From contig NZ_LLZN01000061.1 in NCBI RefSeq assembly GCF_001509795.1, positions 13,531-77,530 of the forward strand: a stretch of 64,000 nucleotides of DNA. The letters are read 5' to 3'. This DNA is from Streptomyces sp. NRRL WC-3605 (lineage in GTDB: Bacteria; Actinomycetota; Actinomycetes; Streptomycetales; Streptomycetaceae). Below are positions 1-7,214 of the stretch, piece by piece; the stretch's first letter is position 1, and every line of letters starts with the position of its first letter. The notes under the pieces were generated by a model that had not been told where the DNA came from, ran no database searches, and was given only the letters and a program-made list of their open reading frames with translations. The position numbers were made by a program, and so were the translations under genes.

Positions 1-601
1 CGGTGTAGCCGACGTGCCGCCACACGTTGATCAGGGCGATCGTGGGGACCGCCCAGGTCTCGTCGGCGAGGAAGGGGACGCGGTCGAGGCCGAGGCCCGC
101 GATGATCTCGTTGCCGATGCCGAGCTGGGTGTCGAGGATCCAGAGCCAGACGATGCCCGCGACGACGTTGGACATCAGGTACGGCGTGAGCACGATCCCG
201 CGCAGCACCGCCGACTGGGTCAGTCGCTGCAGCAGGACGGCGATGGCGAGCGCCGAGACCGTCTGCACGCCGATGTTGACGAGCACGTACTCGACGGTCA
301 CGCCCATCGAGTCCCAGAAGATGGGGTCGTGGACCATCCGCACGTAGTTGTCGAGGCCGACCCACTCCGCCGGTGTCAGCAGGTTGAAGCGGGTGAAGCT
401 CAGATAGACGCCCCGCAGCGTGGGCCAGAGCAGGAAGACCAGGAAGCCCAGCAGTGCCGGGGCGATGAACACGGCGGCGAGCCGCCCGTCCCCGCGCTCC
501 TCGCGGGCCGCCGCCCGCCGTGCGGTTCTCCGGTCGGTCCCGGCCCCGGTCGCGTCGCCCAGGGGCAGACGCGACGGGGGACTGCTGGAGGCGATGGTCA
601 T
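1..601 (-). CDS. Sugar ABC transporter permease (MalF/UgpA-type), partial
   Basis: Partial gene: the start lies at 601 (ATG, reverse strand) and the 3' part is beyond the left edge, so only about 200 N-terminal residues are visible. After a charged 40-residue cytoplasmic tail, a first membrane segment (AVFIAPALLGFLVFLLWPT) is followed by the sequence YLSFTRFNLL and an extracytoplasmic GLDNYVRMVHDP stretch, which is typical of the first permease of carbohydrate ABC importers. Two further hydrophobic stretches follow (YVLVNIGVQTVSALAIAVL and YLMSNVVAGIVWLWIL). The EAA loop that contacts the ATPase would be outside the window. It is divergent from a ROK regulator at 772, which is the usual arrangement for a sugar-uptake operon and its repressor. 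The substrate cannot be told from this fragment. Confidence 0.88.
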   Translation of the reverse strand, partial: MTIASSSPPSRLPLGDATGAGTDRRTARRAAAREERGDGRLAAVFIAPALLGFLVFLLWPTLRGVYLSFTRFNLLTPAEWVGLDNYVRMVHDPIFWDSMGVTVEYVLVNIGVQTVSALAIAVLLQRLTQSAVLRGIVLTPYLMSNVVAGIVWLWILDTQLGIGNEIIAGLGLDRVPFLADETWAVPTIALINVWRHVGYT

Positions 602-643
602 CGGGAGACTCCCTCGTCTTCGCGGCTCGTCCTCGGGCACTTA

Positions 644-745
644 CTTTTGTGGCGGAAGAATCAGGCCGTCAAGAGGTCGGTGAACATCTTCTTTCCGGCA
701 AGGTGATGGCCATAGACTGACCTCGTTGGTTTTGTGGAGAAAAAA
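644..745. promoter_or_regulatory. Direct 17-bp repeats in the divergent permease/ROK promoter region
   Basis: Two related 17-mers on the same strand, CTTTTGTGGCGGAAGAA at 644-660 and GTTTTGTGGAGAAAAAA at 729-745, agree at 13 of 17 positions and stand out as the only A/T-rich stretches in the region. They lie between the divergent ABC permease (start 601) and ROK regulator (start 772). The second copy overlaps a candidate ROK promoter (TTGGTT at 726-731, then TTATGGAT at 747-754). They are inferred operators for the ROK protein; binding is not shown. Confidence 0.45.
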
Positions 746-771
746 ATTATGGATGTGGGAGTCTGACGGCC

Positions 772-1932
772 ATGACCGCAGCAGTCGACAGCTGGCGTCC
801 GCTCAGCCCCGGTGAACGGGCGGTGGCGATCGAGGTCCTCCTCGCCGGGCCCCTGTCCCGCACCGAGCTGGCCCGCCGGCTCGACCTGTCCGCGGGCAGC
901 GTCACCCGGCTGACCAAGCCGCTGATCGAGACCGGCCTGCTCGTCGAGGTGCCCGAGGTCGGCGAGGTGCTGGAGACCCGCCAGGGCCGCCCCTCCCAGC
1001 CGCTGGACGTCGTCGCCGGGTCCCGCTCCTTCCTCGGGTTCAAGATCACCGAGGACATGGTCTACGGTGTCGTCACCAGCCTGCGCAGTGACATCGTCGC
1101 CCGCCACGACCGCCCCCTGACCACGCACGACCCCGCCGAGGTCGTCGAGCTGCTCGGCGAGATGACCGAGGAGCTCGCAGCCCGGCATCCCCGGCTCGCC
1201 GGGGTCGGCATCGGCGTGGGCGGCCTGGTGGAGAACCGCTCCGTCGTCGGCGAGTCGCCGTTCCTGGGCTGGCGCGACGTGCCGCTCGCCGAACTCGTCG
1301 CCCGGCGCACCGGGTTGCCGGTCGTCGTGGAGAACGACGTCGCCGCCCTGGTCGAGGCCGAGACCTGGTTCGGCGCGGGGCGCGGCCTCGACCGGTTCGT
1401 GGTCCTGACCATCGGCGCCGGGATCGGCTACGGGCTGGTGCTGGGCGGCCGGCGCGTCCCCTACGCCGAGGAGGACCGGGGCTTCGGACGGCACTGGATC
1501 CTCGACCCGCACGGCCCGCTCACCCCCGACGGGGCGCGCGGCAGCGCGGTCTCCCTGCTGACCATCCCGAACATCCGCTACCAGGTGCGGGCGGCCACCG
1601 GCCGGGACCACGCCTGGGAGGAGATCCTGGACGCGGCCGCCGCGGGCGAGCCGATGCCCGCCCGGGTGATCGAGGAGGCGGCCCGCGCCCTGGGCACCCT
1701 GGTCGCGCAGATCGCCAACTTCGTCCTGCCGCAGAAGATCCTGCTCGCCGGTGAGGGCGTGGGCCTGATGGACGTGGCGGGCGACACTGTGACGAGGACC
1801 ATGCGTGGCCAACGGCACCCGCTGGCGGCCCCGCTCGCACTGGAGACCAAGGTGTCCGACTTCCACGACTGGGCCCGTGGCGCGGCGGTTCTCGCCATCC
1901 AGGTCCTGGTGTTGGGCACCGCCGACCGCTGA
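772..1932 (+). CDS. ROK-family transcriptional regulator
   Basis: A 386-residue protein with an N-terminal winged helix (about residues 10-60, containing TELARRLDLSAGSVTRLTKPL) and a C-terminal ROK sugar-kinase-like domain with a phosphate-binding segment (TIGAGIGYGLVLGG) and an ENDV segment where kinases carry DNDV. The CxCGxxGCxE zinc motif of the family is absent: the corresponding stretch reads ILDPHGPLTPDGARGS. This suggests a pure regulator whose fold no longer binds the structural zinc. ATG at 772 has GGGAG about 10 bases upstream. It is divergent from the sugar permease at 1-601, so it probably represses that import operon and releases DNA on binding a sugar. The family assignment is secure; the ligand is unknown. 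Confidence 0.9.
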   Translation: MTAAVDSWRPLSPGERAVAIEVLLAGPLSRTELARRLDLSAGSVTRLTKPLIETGLLVEVPEVGEVLETRQGRPSQPLDVVAGSRSFLGFKITEDMVYGVVTSLRSDIVARHDRPLTTHDPAEVVELLGEMTEELAARHPRLAGVGIGVGGLVENRSVVGESPFLGWRDVPLAELVARRTGLPVVVENDVAALVEAETWFGAGRGLDRFVVLTIGAGIGYGLVLGGRRVPYAEEDRGFGRHWILDPHGPLTPDGARGSAVSLLTIPNIRYQVRAATGRDHAWEEILDAAAAGEPMPARVIEEAARALGTLVAQIANFVLPQKILLAGEGVGLMDVAGDTVTRTMRGQRHPLAAPLALETKVSDFHDWARGAAVLAIQVLVLGTADR

Positions 1933-2043
1933 ATCCGCCGCCGGAGGGCGGAACATGACGTGATCAGCGCCACGGTCCGATATGCCCGCCTTGGGTGCGC
2001 TTACTCACAGCGCCTTCACCTGCGGGATCGTATGCTTCACAAC

Positions 2044-2211
2044 ATGTCCACCACTGTTGAATTCGCCAGATCGGCTGACGAGGTCAACGAGGAGATCCGG
2101 GCGCTGTGGCGCCGGGCGGGCGGGACACTGAGCGTCGAGCAGCGCGAGGAGTACCAGCGCCTCGTCATGGAGTGGGCCACCGTGGCCCCCCAGCCTGCCA
2201 AGGCGGCCTGA
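2044..2211 (+). CDS. Small hypothetical protein, 55 residues
   Basis: A short acidic protein (MSTTVEFARSADEVNEEIRA onwards) predicted to be mostly helical, with a helix-turn-helix-like spacing around AGGTLSVEQREEYQRLV but no recognised domain. I place the start at ATG 2044. A TATGCT hexamer at 2031-2036 ends 7 bases before that ATG and there is no convincing ribosome-binding site, so the mRNA may be leaderless. An in-frame ATG at 2032 would add four residues. The gene stands alone between the ROK gene and a convergent protease gene. Coding support comes from strong third-position GC bias; function unknown. Confidence 0.6.
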   Translation: MSTTVEFARSADEVNEEIRALWRRAGGTLSVEQREEYQRLVMEWATVAPQPAKAA

Positions 2212-2228
2212 CCGCCCGGCCCGGGCGG
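2212..2228. terminator. Short GC hairpin between convergent genes
   Basis: CCGCCCGG at 2212-2219 and CCGGGCGG at 2221-2228 are perfect complements around a single base, directly after the stop of the small gene at 2211 and before the stop of the convergent protease gene at 2285. The stem is only 8 bp and lacks a T run, so it is a weak candidate for a bidirectional terminator. Confidence 0.35.
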
Positions 2229-2284
2229 GCTCCGCGCCTCCTCGCGACCCGCCCCGCCCTGCGCGGCAGCCCTGCCGCTCCTCG

Positions 2285-3649
2285 TCAGCCCCAGGTCGCC
2301 GAGTAGTAGCGCCGGTACTCCCGGCGGTCCTGCTCGGCCCGGATGAACCGGGTCGCCACCAGGGCGACGATGCTCCCCGCGACGACCAGCAGACCCGGAC
2401 CCACGTTGTTCGGGTCCGCCAGCCGTGCCAGCAGCGTGACGGCCTGCTCACCGCTCACCGCCACCGACGACCCCGGCGACGCGTCGCCGGGCGCGGCGGC
2501 CCCCTGCGACGGTGACGGCGCGGGCGCCGCGCCCTTCTTCCCGCCCTCGTCCGACACCAGCAACTGCACGTTCAACGCGGCCAGCGCCTTCGTCACCGGC
2601 TGGAAGTACGTCGTCCCGCCGGCCTGGCAGTCGCCGCTGCCGCCCGACGTCACCCCGAGCGCCACCCCCTCGGAGAACATCGGCCCGCCGCTGTCCCCGG
2701 GTTCCGCGCACACGTTCGTCTCGATGAGCCCGGTCACCGTGCCCTCCGGGTAGTTGACGGTGGCGTTGAGCGCGGTGACCTCGCCCTCCCGCAGCCCGCT
2801 CGTGCTGCCGCTGCGGAACACGCGCTGCCCGACGGCCGGATCGGCGGCGCCCGTGATGCGCACGCCCTTGCCGCCGCCGATCGACACCACGTCGGGCGTG
2901 GGCCCGGGGTCGCCGGCCGAGTACTGGACCAGCGAGTAGTCGGCGCCGGGGAAGTTCTGCCGCTCGGTCCGCCCGATCTGGTCGGTGCCGGAGCTGTCGG
3001 CGAACCACACCGAGCCGTCCGGCCCGCAGTGCCCGGCCGTCAGGATGAAGAAGCGCCGCCCGTCCGTGACGTTGAACCCGGCCGAGCAGCGCCCGGCCGT
3101 CGACAGCAGCGGCTGGGCGCCGTTGATCCGGGTGGTGAACGTGCCCTCGGTGCGCTCCATGCGGACGAAGGCGCCGATGTCCTCGGCGACGTCCGTCATC
3201 CGCGACCAGTCGCCGGCGGAGACGGTGCTGTCGCCGCGTACGACGACCTGGTTGGTGCGGTAGTCCACGACCCAGGCGGTGCCGGGCACGCGGGGCGCCG
3301 AACGCAGCGTCGCCGTCGCGGACTTCAGCTCGTCCATGCTGTGCTCGACCATCTTGGGCTTCATGCCCGCCCCGGTGACCGCGGCGGCCGCCTCCTCGTC
3401 GGTGACCGCGACGACCGGCTTGCCGTCGGTACCGATCCAGCTGCCCGCCGTACGGGACGTGCCCAGACGGGCGACCAGCTCACCGCCGGGGCCGGGGGTG
3501 GCGGACTCGGCGAAGGTCCGCGGGACGGCGGACGGGCCGGGCGGCTCGCTCGCCACGGCGCGTGTGACCATCGTCCCCCCGAGGAGGAGTCCGCCGACGG
3601 CCGCCAGCCGTGTCACCCGCCGGACGAGACGTCGTCGTGCGTGCCTCAT
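2285..3649 (-). CDS. Membrane-anchored S1-family serine protease (streptogrisin/alpha-lytic type)
   Basis: A 454-residue secreted protease. The N-terminus has a twin-arginine-rich region and hydrophobic core (LAAVGGLLLGGTMV), followed by a pro-region to about residue 180. The chymotrypsin-like domain shows the full catalytic triad: His207 in LTAGHC, Asp237 in GADYS and Ser320 in EPGDSGGP. A proline/alanine-rich linker leads to a C-terminal membrane segment (residues 417-434, GPGLLVVAGSIVALVATR) and a short basic tail. This is longer than typical secreted streptogrisins, which lack the anchor, so the mature enzyme is probably held on the outer face of the membrane. ATG at 3649 has GGGAG upstream. 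The gene is convergent with the small gene at 2044; no partner is evident. Confidence 0.9.
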   Translation of the reverse strand: MRHARRRLVRRVTRLAAVGGLLLGGTMVTRAVASEPPGPSAVPRTFAESATPGPGGELVARLGTSRTAGSWIGTDGKPVVAVTDEEAAAAVTGAGMKPKMVEHSMDELKSATATLRSAPRVPGTAWVVDYRTNQVVVRGDSTVSAGDWSRMTDVAEDIGAFVRMERTEGTFTTRINGAQPLLSTAGRCSAGFNVTDGRRFFILTAGHCGPDGSVWFADSSGTDQIGRTERQNFPGADYSLVQYSAGDPGPTPDVVSIGGGKGVRITGAADPAVGQRVFRSGSTSGLREGEVTALNATVNYPEGTVTGLIETNVCAEPGDSGGPMFSEGVALGVTSGGSGDCQAGGTTYFQPVTKALAALNVQLLVSDEGGKKGAAPAPSPSQGAAAPGDASPGSSVAVSGEQAVTLLARLADPNNVGPGLLVVAGSIVALVATRFIRAEQDRREYRRYYSATWG

Positions 3650-3797
3650 GCATGGCTCCCGAACCAGGTACAGCGCGGCGGCAACGCCGCGGGGCCCTCC
3701 CGGAGTTGAGCACCCGCCGCTTCATACGCACCCGGACGCCGCCGCGTTCACCGCGCCGGTGATCTCGTCAGGGAGAACCGCTGCCTACACTGCCGCC

Positions 3798-4220
3798 ATG
3801 GACGACACGTCGCTGGACCGGCTCGGAGCGGGCAAGTACCTGCTCATCACCAGCTATCGCAAGAACGGCACCGGGGTGCCCACGCCGGTCTGGGTGGTCC
3901 GGGACGGCGACACCCTCGGCGTGTGGACGGCCGCCGACTCCTGGAAGGTCAAGCGCATCCGGGCCCGCGCCGACGTCCTGGTCGGTCCCTGCGACCTGCG
4001 CGGGCGGCCCACCGGGGACCAGGTCCCGGCGACCGCCGAGATCTGCGACGAGGAGACCAGCGCCCGCTACCGCCGGCTCATCGCCCGCAAGTACGGGATC
4101 ATGGGCCGTCTCACGCTGCTCGGCAGCCGGCTCCGCAGAGGAGTGAAGGGCACCGTGGGTGTGCGGATCACGCCGGGTCCTGCGCCGCAGGCCGAGTCCG
4201 GTCAGGTCCAGGCGCGGTAG
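3798..4220 (+). CDS. PPOX-class F420/flavin-dependent oxidoreductase
   Basis: A 140-residue split-barrel protein. The opening segment (YLLITSYRKNGTGVPTPVWV) and the central WTAADSWKVKRIRARADVLVGPCD stretch match the PPOX-class F420-dependent enzymes of actinobacteria. Such proteins bind F420 or FMN and reduce varied substrates; the substrate here is unknown. The start at 3798 is chosen because the split-barrel fold begins just after it; upstream in-frame sequence has no domain. The 3' end overlaps the convergent DUF35 gene by 19 bases (4202-4220). Confidence 0.8.
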   Translation: MDDTSLDRLGAGKYLLITSYRKNGTGVPTPVWVVRDGDTLGVWTAADSWKVKRIRARADVLVGPCDLRGRPTGDQVPATAEICDEETSARYRRLIARKYGIMGRLTLLGSRLRRGVKGTVGVRITPGPAPQAESGQVQAR

Positions 4221-4615
4221 GGCTCGTCGACCAGCTGGAACACCGGCTCGCCGCGCACCGGGTCCTTCGCGGTGGACAGCCGGACCCGGTCCCCGCTGTG
4301 GATGCCGATGGCCGGGCCCATGACCCGGCCGCGCACGACGAACCCCTCGGCCATCTCGACGAGGGAGACATTGCGCGCGGCGGGGGTGTTGCGGTGCACC
4401 ACGGTGGAGTGGCGGACCGTGCCCACGCCCTCGCTGCGTTCGGTGCGCAGATCGCTGCCCTGGCACACCGGGCACAGCAGCCGGTGGTACATCGCGGTGC
4501 CGCACCAGGTGCAGCGCTGGTAGCGGAGGGCGTCCCCGTCCGTGTCCTTCGTGTCGAGCACGCCGGTCCCGAGGCCGGTGATCCGGCCGGCCACGCTGCC
4601 TGAGTGGTGGTACAC
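4202..4615 (-). CDS. DUF35-type zinc-ribbon/OB-fold protein
   Basis: A 137-residue protein with an N-terminal rubredoxin-like zinc ribbon (CTWCGTAMYHRLLCPVC) followed by an OB-fold half (VVHRNTPAARN, VVRGRVMGPAIGIHSGDRV). This is the arrangement of DUF35/OB-fold proteins, which usually accompany thiolases, lipid-transfer proteins or acyl-CoA enzymes; no such partner is adjacent here. The start is GTG at 4615, supported by GGGAG 9 bases upstream. A promoter with a TetR-type operator in its 17-bp spacer lies at 4709-4737, and the tetR gene is immediately upstream on the same strand, so repression by that TetR is likely. Confidence 0.75.
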   Translation of the reverse strand: MYHHSGSVAGRITGLGTGVLDTKDTDGDALRYQRCTWCGTAMYHRLLCPVCQGSDLRTERSEGVGTVRHSTVVHRNTPAARNVSLVEMAEGFVVRGRVMGPAIGIHSGDRVRLSTAKDPVRGEPVFQLVDEPYRAWT

Positions 4616-4708
4616 GCTGCTCAACTCCCTGCGCTCGACCGGAATCCCGCGTGCGCGGAGACCCGGGCACGCCCGTGCGCGGTTCGCGGTGCGTCCGTGC
4701 ACGGCATC

Positions 4709-4737
4709 AATGTATGGCACTGAGTGCCACTCGTAAA
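4709..4737 (-). promoter_or_regulatory. Promoter of the DUF35 gene with TetR operator filling the spacer
   Basis: Read on the reverse strand, a -35 like TTTACG (4737-4732) and a -10 like TACATT (4714-4709) are separated by exactly 17 bp. That spacer holds a palindrome, TGGCACT-N-AGTGCCA at 4715-4729, perfect in both 7-bp arms. A protein bound there would block RNA polymerase directly. Two related sites flank the start of the neighbouring tetR gene (5548-5585), which makes that TetR the probable ligand of the site. Confidence 0.75.
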
Positions 4738-4794
4738 GGCACCGCGTTCCCTGGATTTCGGGAAGGTTGCGGGGATCGTGTGGACGCGGCCGTG

Positions 4795-5514
4795 TCAGCC
4801 GCGGCCGAGCAGGCTCTCCAGCTCCTGGACGATCCGCCACAGGGGCGCGTCGCGGCGGGAGACGACCACGACGACGTCGCCGTCCGTCTCCGCGGCGGCC
4901 CGCGCCGGACCGGGGGCCTCCGCGTACGTCGACAGCACGTAGCCGAGGGCCCGGTCCACCTCGGCGCCCGCGTCGCCCTTCCCGTCCGACCGCAGCCAGG
5001 AGCGGAGCGCGTTGTTGTGCGCGGCGACCACGGCGGCGGCGATCACGTCCGCCCGCAGCGTCCCCTCGCGCCGGCCGGCGAACCGCGCCCGCAGATACTC
5101 GGCCAGCGCCCGCTCGTACCGCCACACCACCGACAACTCGTAGGCCCGCAGCCCCGGCACCCGCTTGGTGAGCCGGTAGCGCTGCACGGAGAAGGTGGGG
5201 TTCTCCGCGTACAGGCCCAGCACCAGACGGGCCGCGTCGCACACCCGGCGCACCGGCTCATGGCTGTCGTCGCTCGCGGCGAGGAACGCCTCCATGTCGG
5301 CCAGGCACCGCTCGTGGTCCGGGAAGACCACGTCCTCCTTGGACGGGAAGTACCGGAAGAACGACCGCCGTCCGACGCCGGCCAGCGCCACGATGTCGTC
5401 GACCGTCGTCTGCTCGTACCCCCGCTCCAGGAACAGCCGGAAGGCCGCCGCGACCAGGGCGTCCCGCATCGGGGGCTTCTCGCCGCGGCCGGGCGCGGCG
5501 CTCGTGGAGCTCAT
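4795..5514 (-). CDS. TetR-family transcriptional regulator
   Basis: A 239-residue regulator. The N-terminal DNA-binding domain (RDALVAAAFRLFLERGYEQT, then VDDIVALAGVGRRSFFRYFPSK) is a textbook TetR helix-turn-helix, and the C-terminal part is a helical ligand-binding domain with an unusual VVVVVSRRDAPLWRIVQELE end. I start at ATG 5514; 13 more residues are open upstream but look non-coding. The gene is divergent from the VOC protein at 5695 and upstream of the DUF35 gene at 4202. Related palindromes occur in both flanking promoter regions, so it probably controls itself and both neighbours. The inducer is unknown. Confidence 0.9.
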   Translation of the reverse strand: MSSTSAAPGRGEKPPMRDALVAAAFRLFLERGYEQTTVDDIVALAGVGRRSFFRYFPSKEDVVFPDHERCLADMEAFLAASDDSHEPVRRVCDAARLVLGLYAENPTFSVQRYRLTKRVPGLRAYELSVVWRYERALAEYLRARFAGRREGTLRADVIAAAVVAAHNNALRSWLRSDGKGDAGAEVDRALGYVLSTYAEAPGPARAAAETDGDVVVVVSRRDAPLWRIVQELESLLGRG

Positions 5515-5547
5515 GGACGCGAACGTAGCACCCGCACCCGGCCCACA

Positions 5548-5585
5548 TGGCACTCAGTGCACAGCCTGGAGGGAACTGAGTGCTC
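5548..5585. promoter_or_regulatory. Two TetR operator copies between tetR and the VOC gene
   Basis: TGGCACTCAGTGCAC at 5548-5562 matches the operator at 4715-4729 (reverse complement) at 13 of 15 positions, and GGGAACTGAGTGCTC at 5571-5585 matches it at 11 of 15. Their centres are 23 bp apart, about two helical turns, in the 180-bp region between the divergent tetR (start 5514) and VOC (start 5695) genes. This fits autoregulation and control of the VOC gene; inferred from sequence only. Confidence 0.65.
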
Positions 5586-5694
5586 TCTCGCGTGTTCCGC
5601 AGAGCCGTCCGGAGGACCCGTGCGGGCGAGCGATGAGTTTCGCGTCCGCCCGCGGTCGACACTCCTGACAGCGGACCACTCCGGGAGGTACCCC

Positions 5695-6177
5695 ATGGCA
5701 GGCCACGGCTTCACCACATGTCTCTGGTTCGACGGGCAGGCCGAGGAGGCGGCCCGGTTCTACACCTCCGTCTTCGAGAACTCCAGCATCGGCCGCGTCA
5801 CGCCCTACCCGGAGGGGGCCATGCAGTCCGCCGGGAGCGTGATGACGGTCGAGTTCACCCTCGACGGCCACGAGTTCGTCGGGCTCAACGGCGGACCGCA
5901 GTTCACGTTCACCGAGGCGACCTCGTTCATGATCTCCTGCGAGACGCAGGAGGAGATCGACTACTACTGGGACCGGCTCGCCGGCAACGGCGGCGAACCG
6001 GGTCCGTGCGGCTGGCTCAAGGACAGATTCGGAGTGTCCTGGCAGGTCAACCCGGCACGGCTGCAGGACATGGTCGCCGACCCGGACCCCGAGAAGGCCG
6101 CCCGGGTCACCAAGGCGTTCATGGCGATGGGCAAGTTCGACATCGCCGCCCTGGAGCGCGCCTACGCCGGCGAGTGA
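5695..6177 (+). CDS. VOC-superfamily protein (PhnB/3-demethylubiquinone methyltransferase-like)
   Basis: A 160-residue protein with the N-terminal TCLWFDGQAEEAARFYTSVF and later GPCGWLKDRFGVSWQVNP segments characteristic of the PhnB-like branch of the vicinal oxygen chelate superfamily. These proteins are often annotated as 3-demethylubiquinone methyltransferase-like, although enzymatic activity is rarely shown. ATG at 5695 has GGGAGG 7 bases upstream. It is divergent from tetR, with two TetR operator-like sites between, and may be part of that regulon. Substrate unknown. Confidence 0.85.
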   Translation: MAGHGFTTCLWFDGQAEEAARFYTSVFENSSIGRVTPYPEGAMQSAGSVMTVEFTLDGHEFVGLNGGPQFTFTEATSFMISCETQEEIDYYWDRLAGNGGEPGPCGWLKDRFGVSWQVNPARLQDMVADPDPEKAARVTKAFMAMGKFDIAALERAYAGE

Positions 6178-6184
6178 CCCCGGC

Positions 6185-7108
6185 TCACACGTGCGCGCGC
6201 ACGGTCCGCGTGATCTCCCGGGCGATCCGCAGGATGCCGGGGGAGCGGACGGGGCACGGCCTCGGCTTCGGGTTCGTGGGCGCCAGGCAGAAGTGCAGGT
6301 GGTCGTCCTCGCGGTGCAGGGCCGTACGGTTCCGGCCGGGCTCCGTGCAGTACGCCGGGTGGGCCCGCTCGAAGGCCGTGCACGGCAGATCGCGGACCCA
6401 GGTGTACCGCGCCCCGGCCGCGCTCACCGCCGCGCCCGCGTCGGCCACCAGGTCGCCGGACGCGGCCGCCCGCCGCCGGTAGAGGGCGTCGACCCGCCGG
6501 ACGCGGTCGGGGGTGATCGGGTCCGGCCCCTGGAGGACCCAGACGATCCGGGCACCGCCGTACGCGGCGGCGATCTGCCCGCCGAGCCGCCCCATGTCGG
6601 CCGCGTAGCGCGCGAAGTACCTCTCCGGGGAGGCGTCATGGGTGATCCCCGCCATGCACGGCGTGTAGCCCCAGGCGTTGCCCCAGAACTGGAGCACCAC
6701 GAAGTCCGGCCGCAGCCGCCGCACCAGCGCCGCCGCCTTGTCCGCCGCAGGGACCAGGGACCGCGCGCCGGTGCCCTCCAGGTAGTCGCACAGCGTCGTC
6801 CCCGAGTACGGGGCGCTGTGGTGGACCGCCCCCAGCGCACGGCGCAGTTCCTGCCCCAGGACCCGCTGCGCCTCCATGGCCAGGGAGTCGCCCAGGTACA
6901 GCACCGTGGGCGGCCTCGCGGGCGACGCGGGCCGGGCCTTCGCGCGCGGCGAGGCGGGCACCCGCGGGTGCCCGCCGGTGGACGCGCTCGGCACCTCGGC
7001 AGGCGCGCTCGGCGCGCTCGGCCCGCTCGCCGGCCGCGAGGACGGATCACCGCAGGCCCCGAGCAGCACGGCACCCAGCACGACCCCCACGCACCACGCT
7101 CTGCGCAT
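6185..7108 (-). CDS. SGNH/GDSL-type lipoprotein
   Basis: A 307-residue protein. The signal peptide ends in a lipobox (LLGAC, Cys about residue 16), so it should be lipid-anchored outside the cell. A low-complexity Ser/Pro/Ala linker follows. The SGNH fold shows block I (TVLYLGDSLAMEAQRV), a glycine in YSGTTLCD, an N-bearing VLQFWGNAWGYTPC block and a C-terminal DDHLHFCL His block. Proteins of this type act on acyl or acetyl groups of cell-surface or secreted polymers. ATG 7108 is chosen because the signal peptide starts there. It follows the alcohol dehydrogenase gene on the same strand after a 106-bp gap. Confidence 0.8.
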   Translation of the reverse strand: MRRAWCVGVVLGAVLLGACGDPSSRPASGPSAPSAPAEVPSASTGGHPRVPASPRAKARPASPARPPTVLYLGDSLAMEAQRVLGQELRRALGAVHHSAPYSGTTLCDYLEGTGARSLVPAADKAAALVRRLRPDFVVLQFWGNAWGYTPCMAGITHDASPERYFARYAADMGRLGGQIAAAYGGARIVWVLQGPDPITPDRVRRVDALYRRRAAASGDLVADAGAAVSAAGARYTWVRDLPCTAFERAHPAYCTEPGRNRTALHREDDHLHFCLAPTNPKPRPCPVRSPGILRIAREITRTVRAHV

Positions 7109-7214
7109 ACGGCGGCTCCCGCCCCGGACTCCGCGATGGGCCCCCAGGCAAGCACAGCGGTGCCCGATGCGGAAGCCCTCGACCGGCCACGGCACAAGCG
7201 AAGGTGATGAACCG

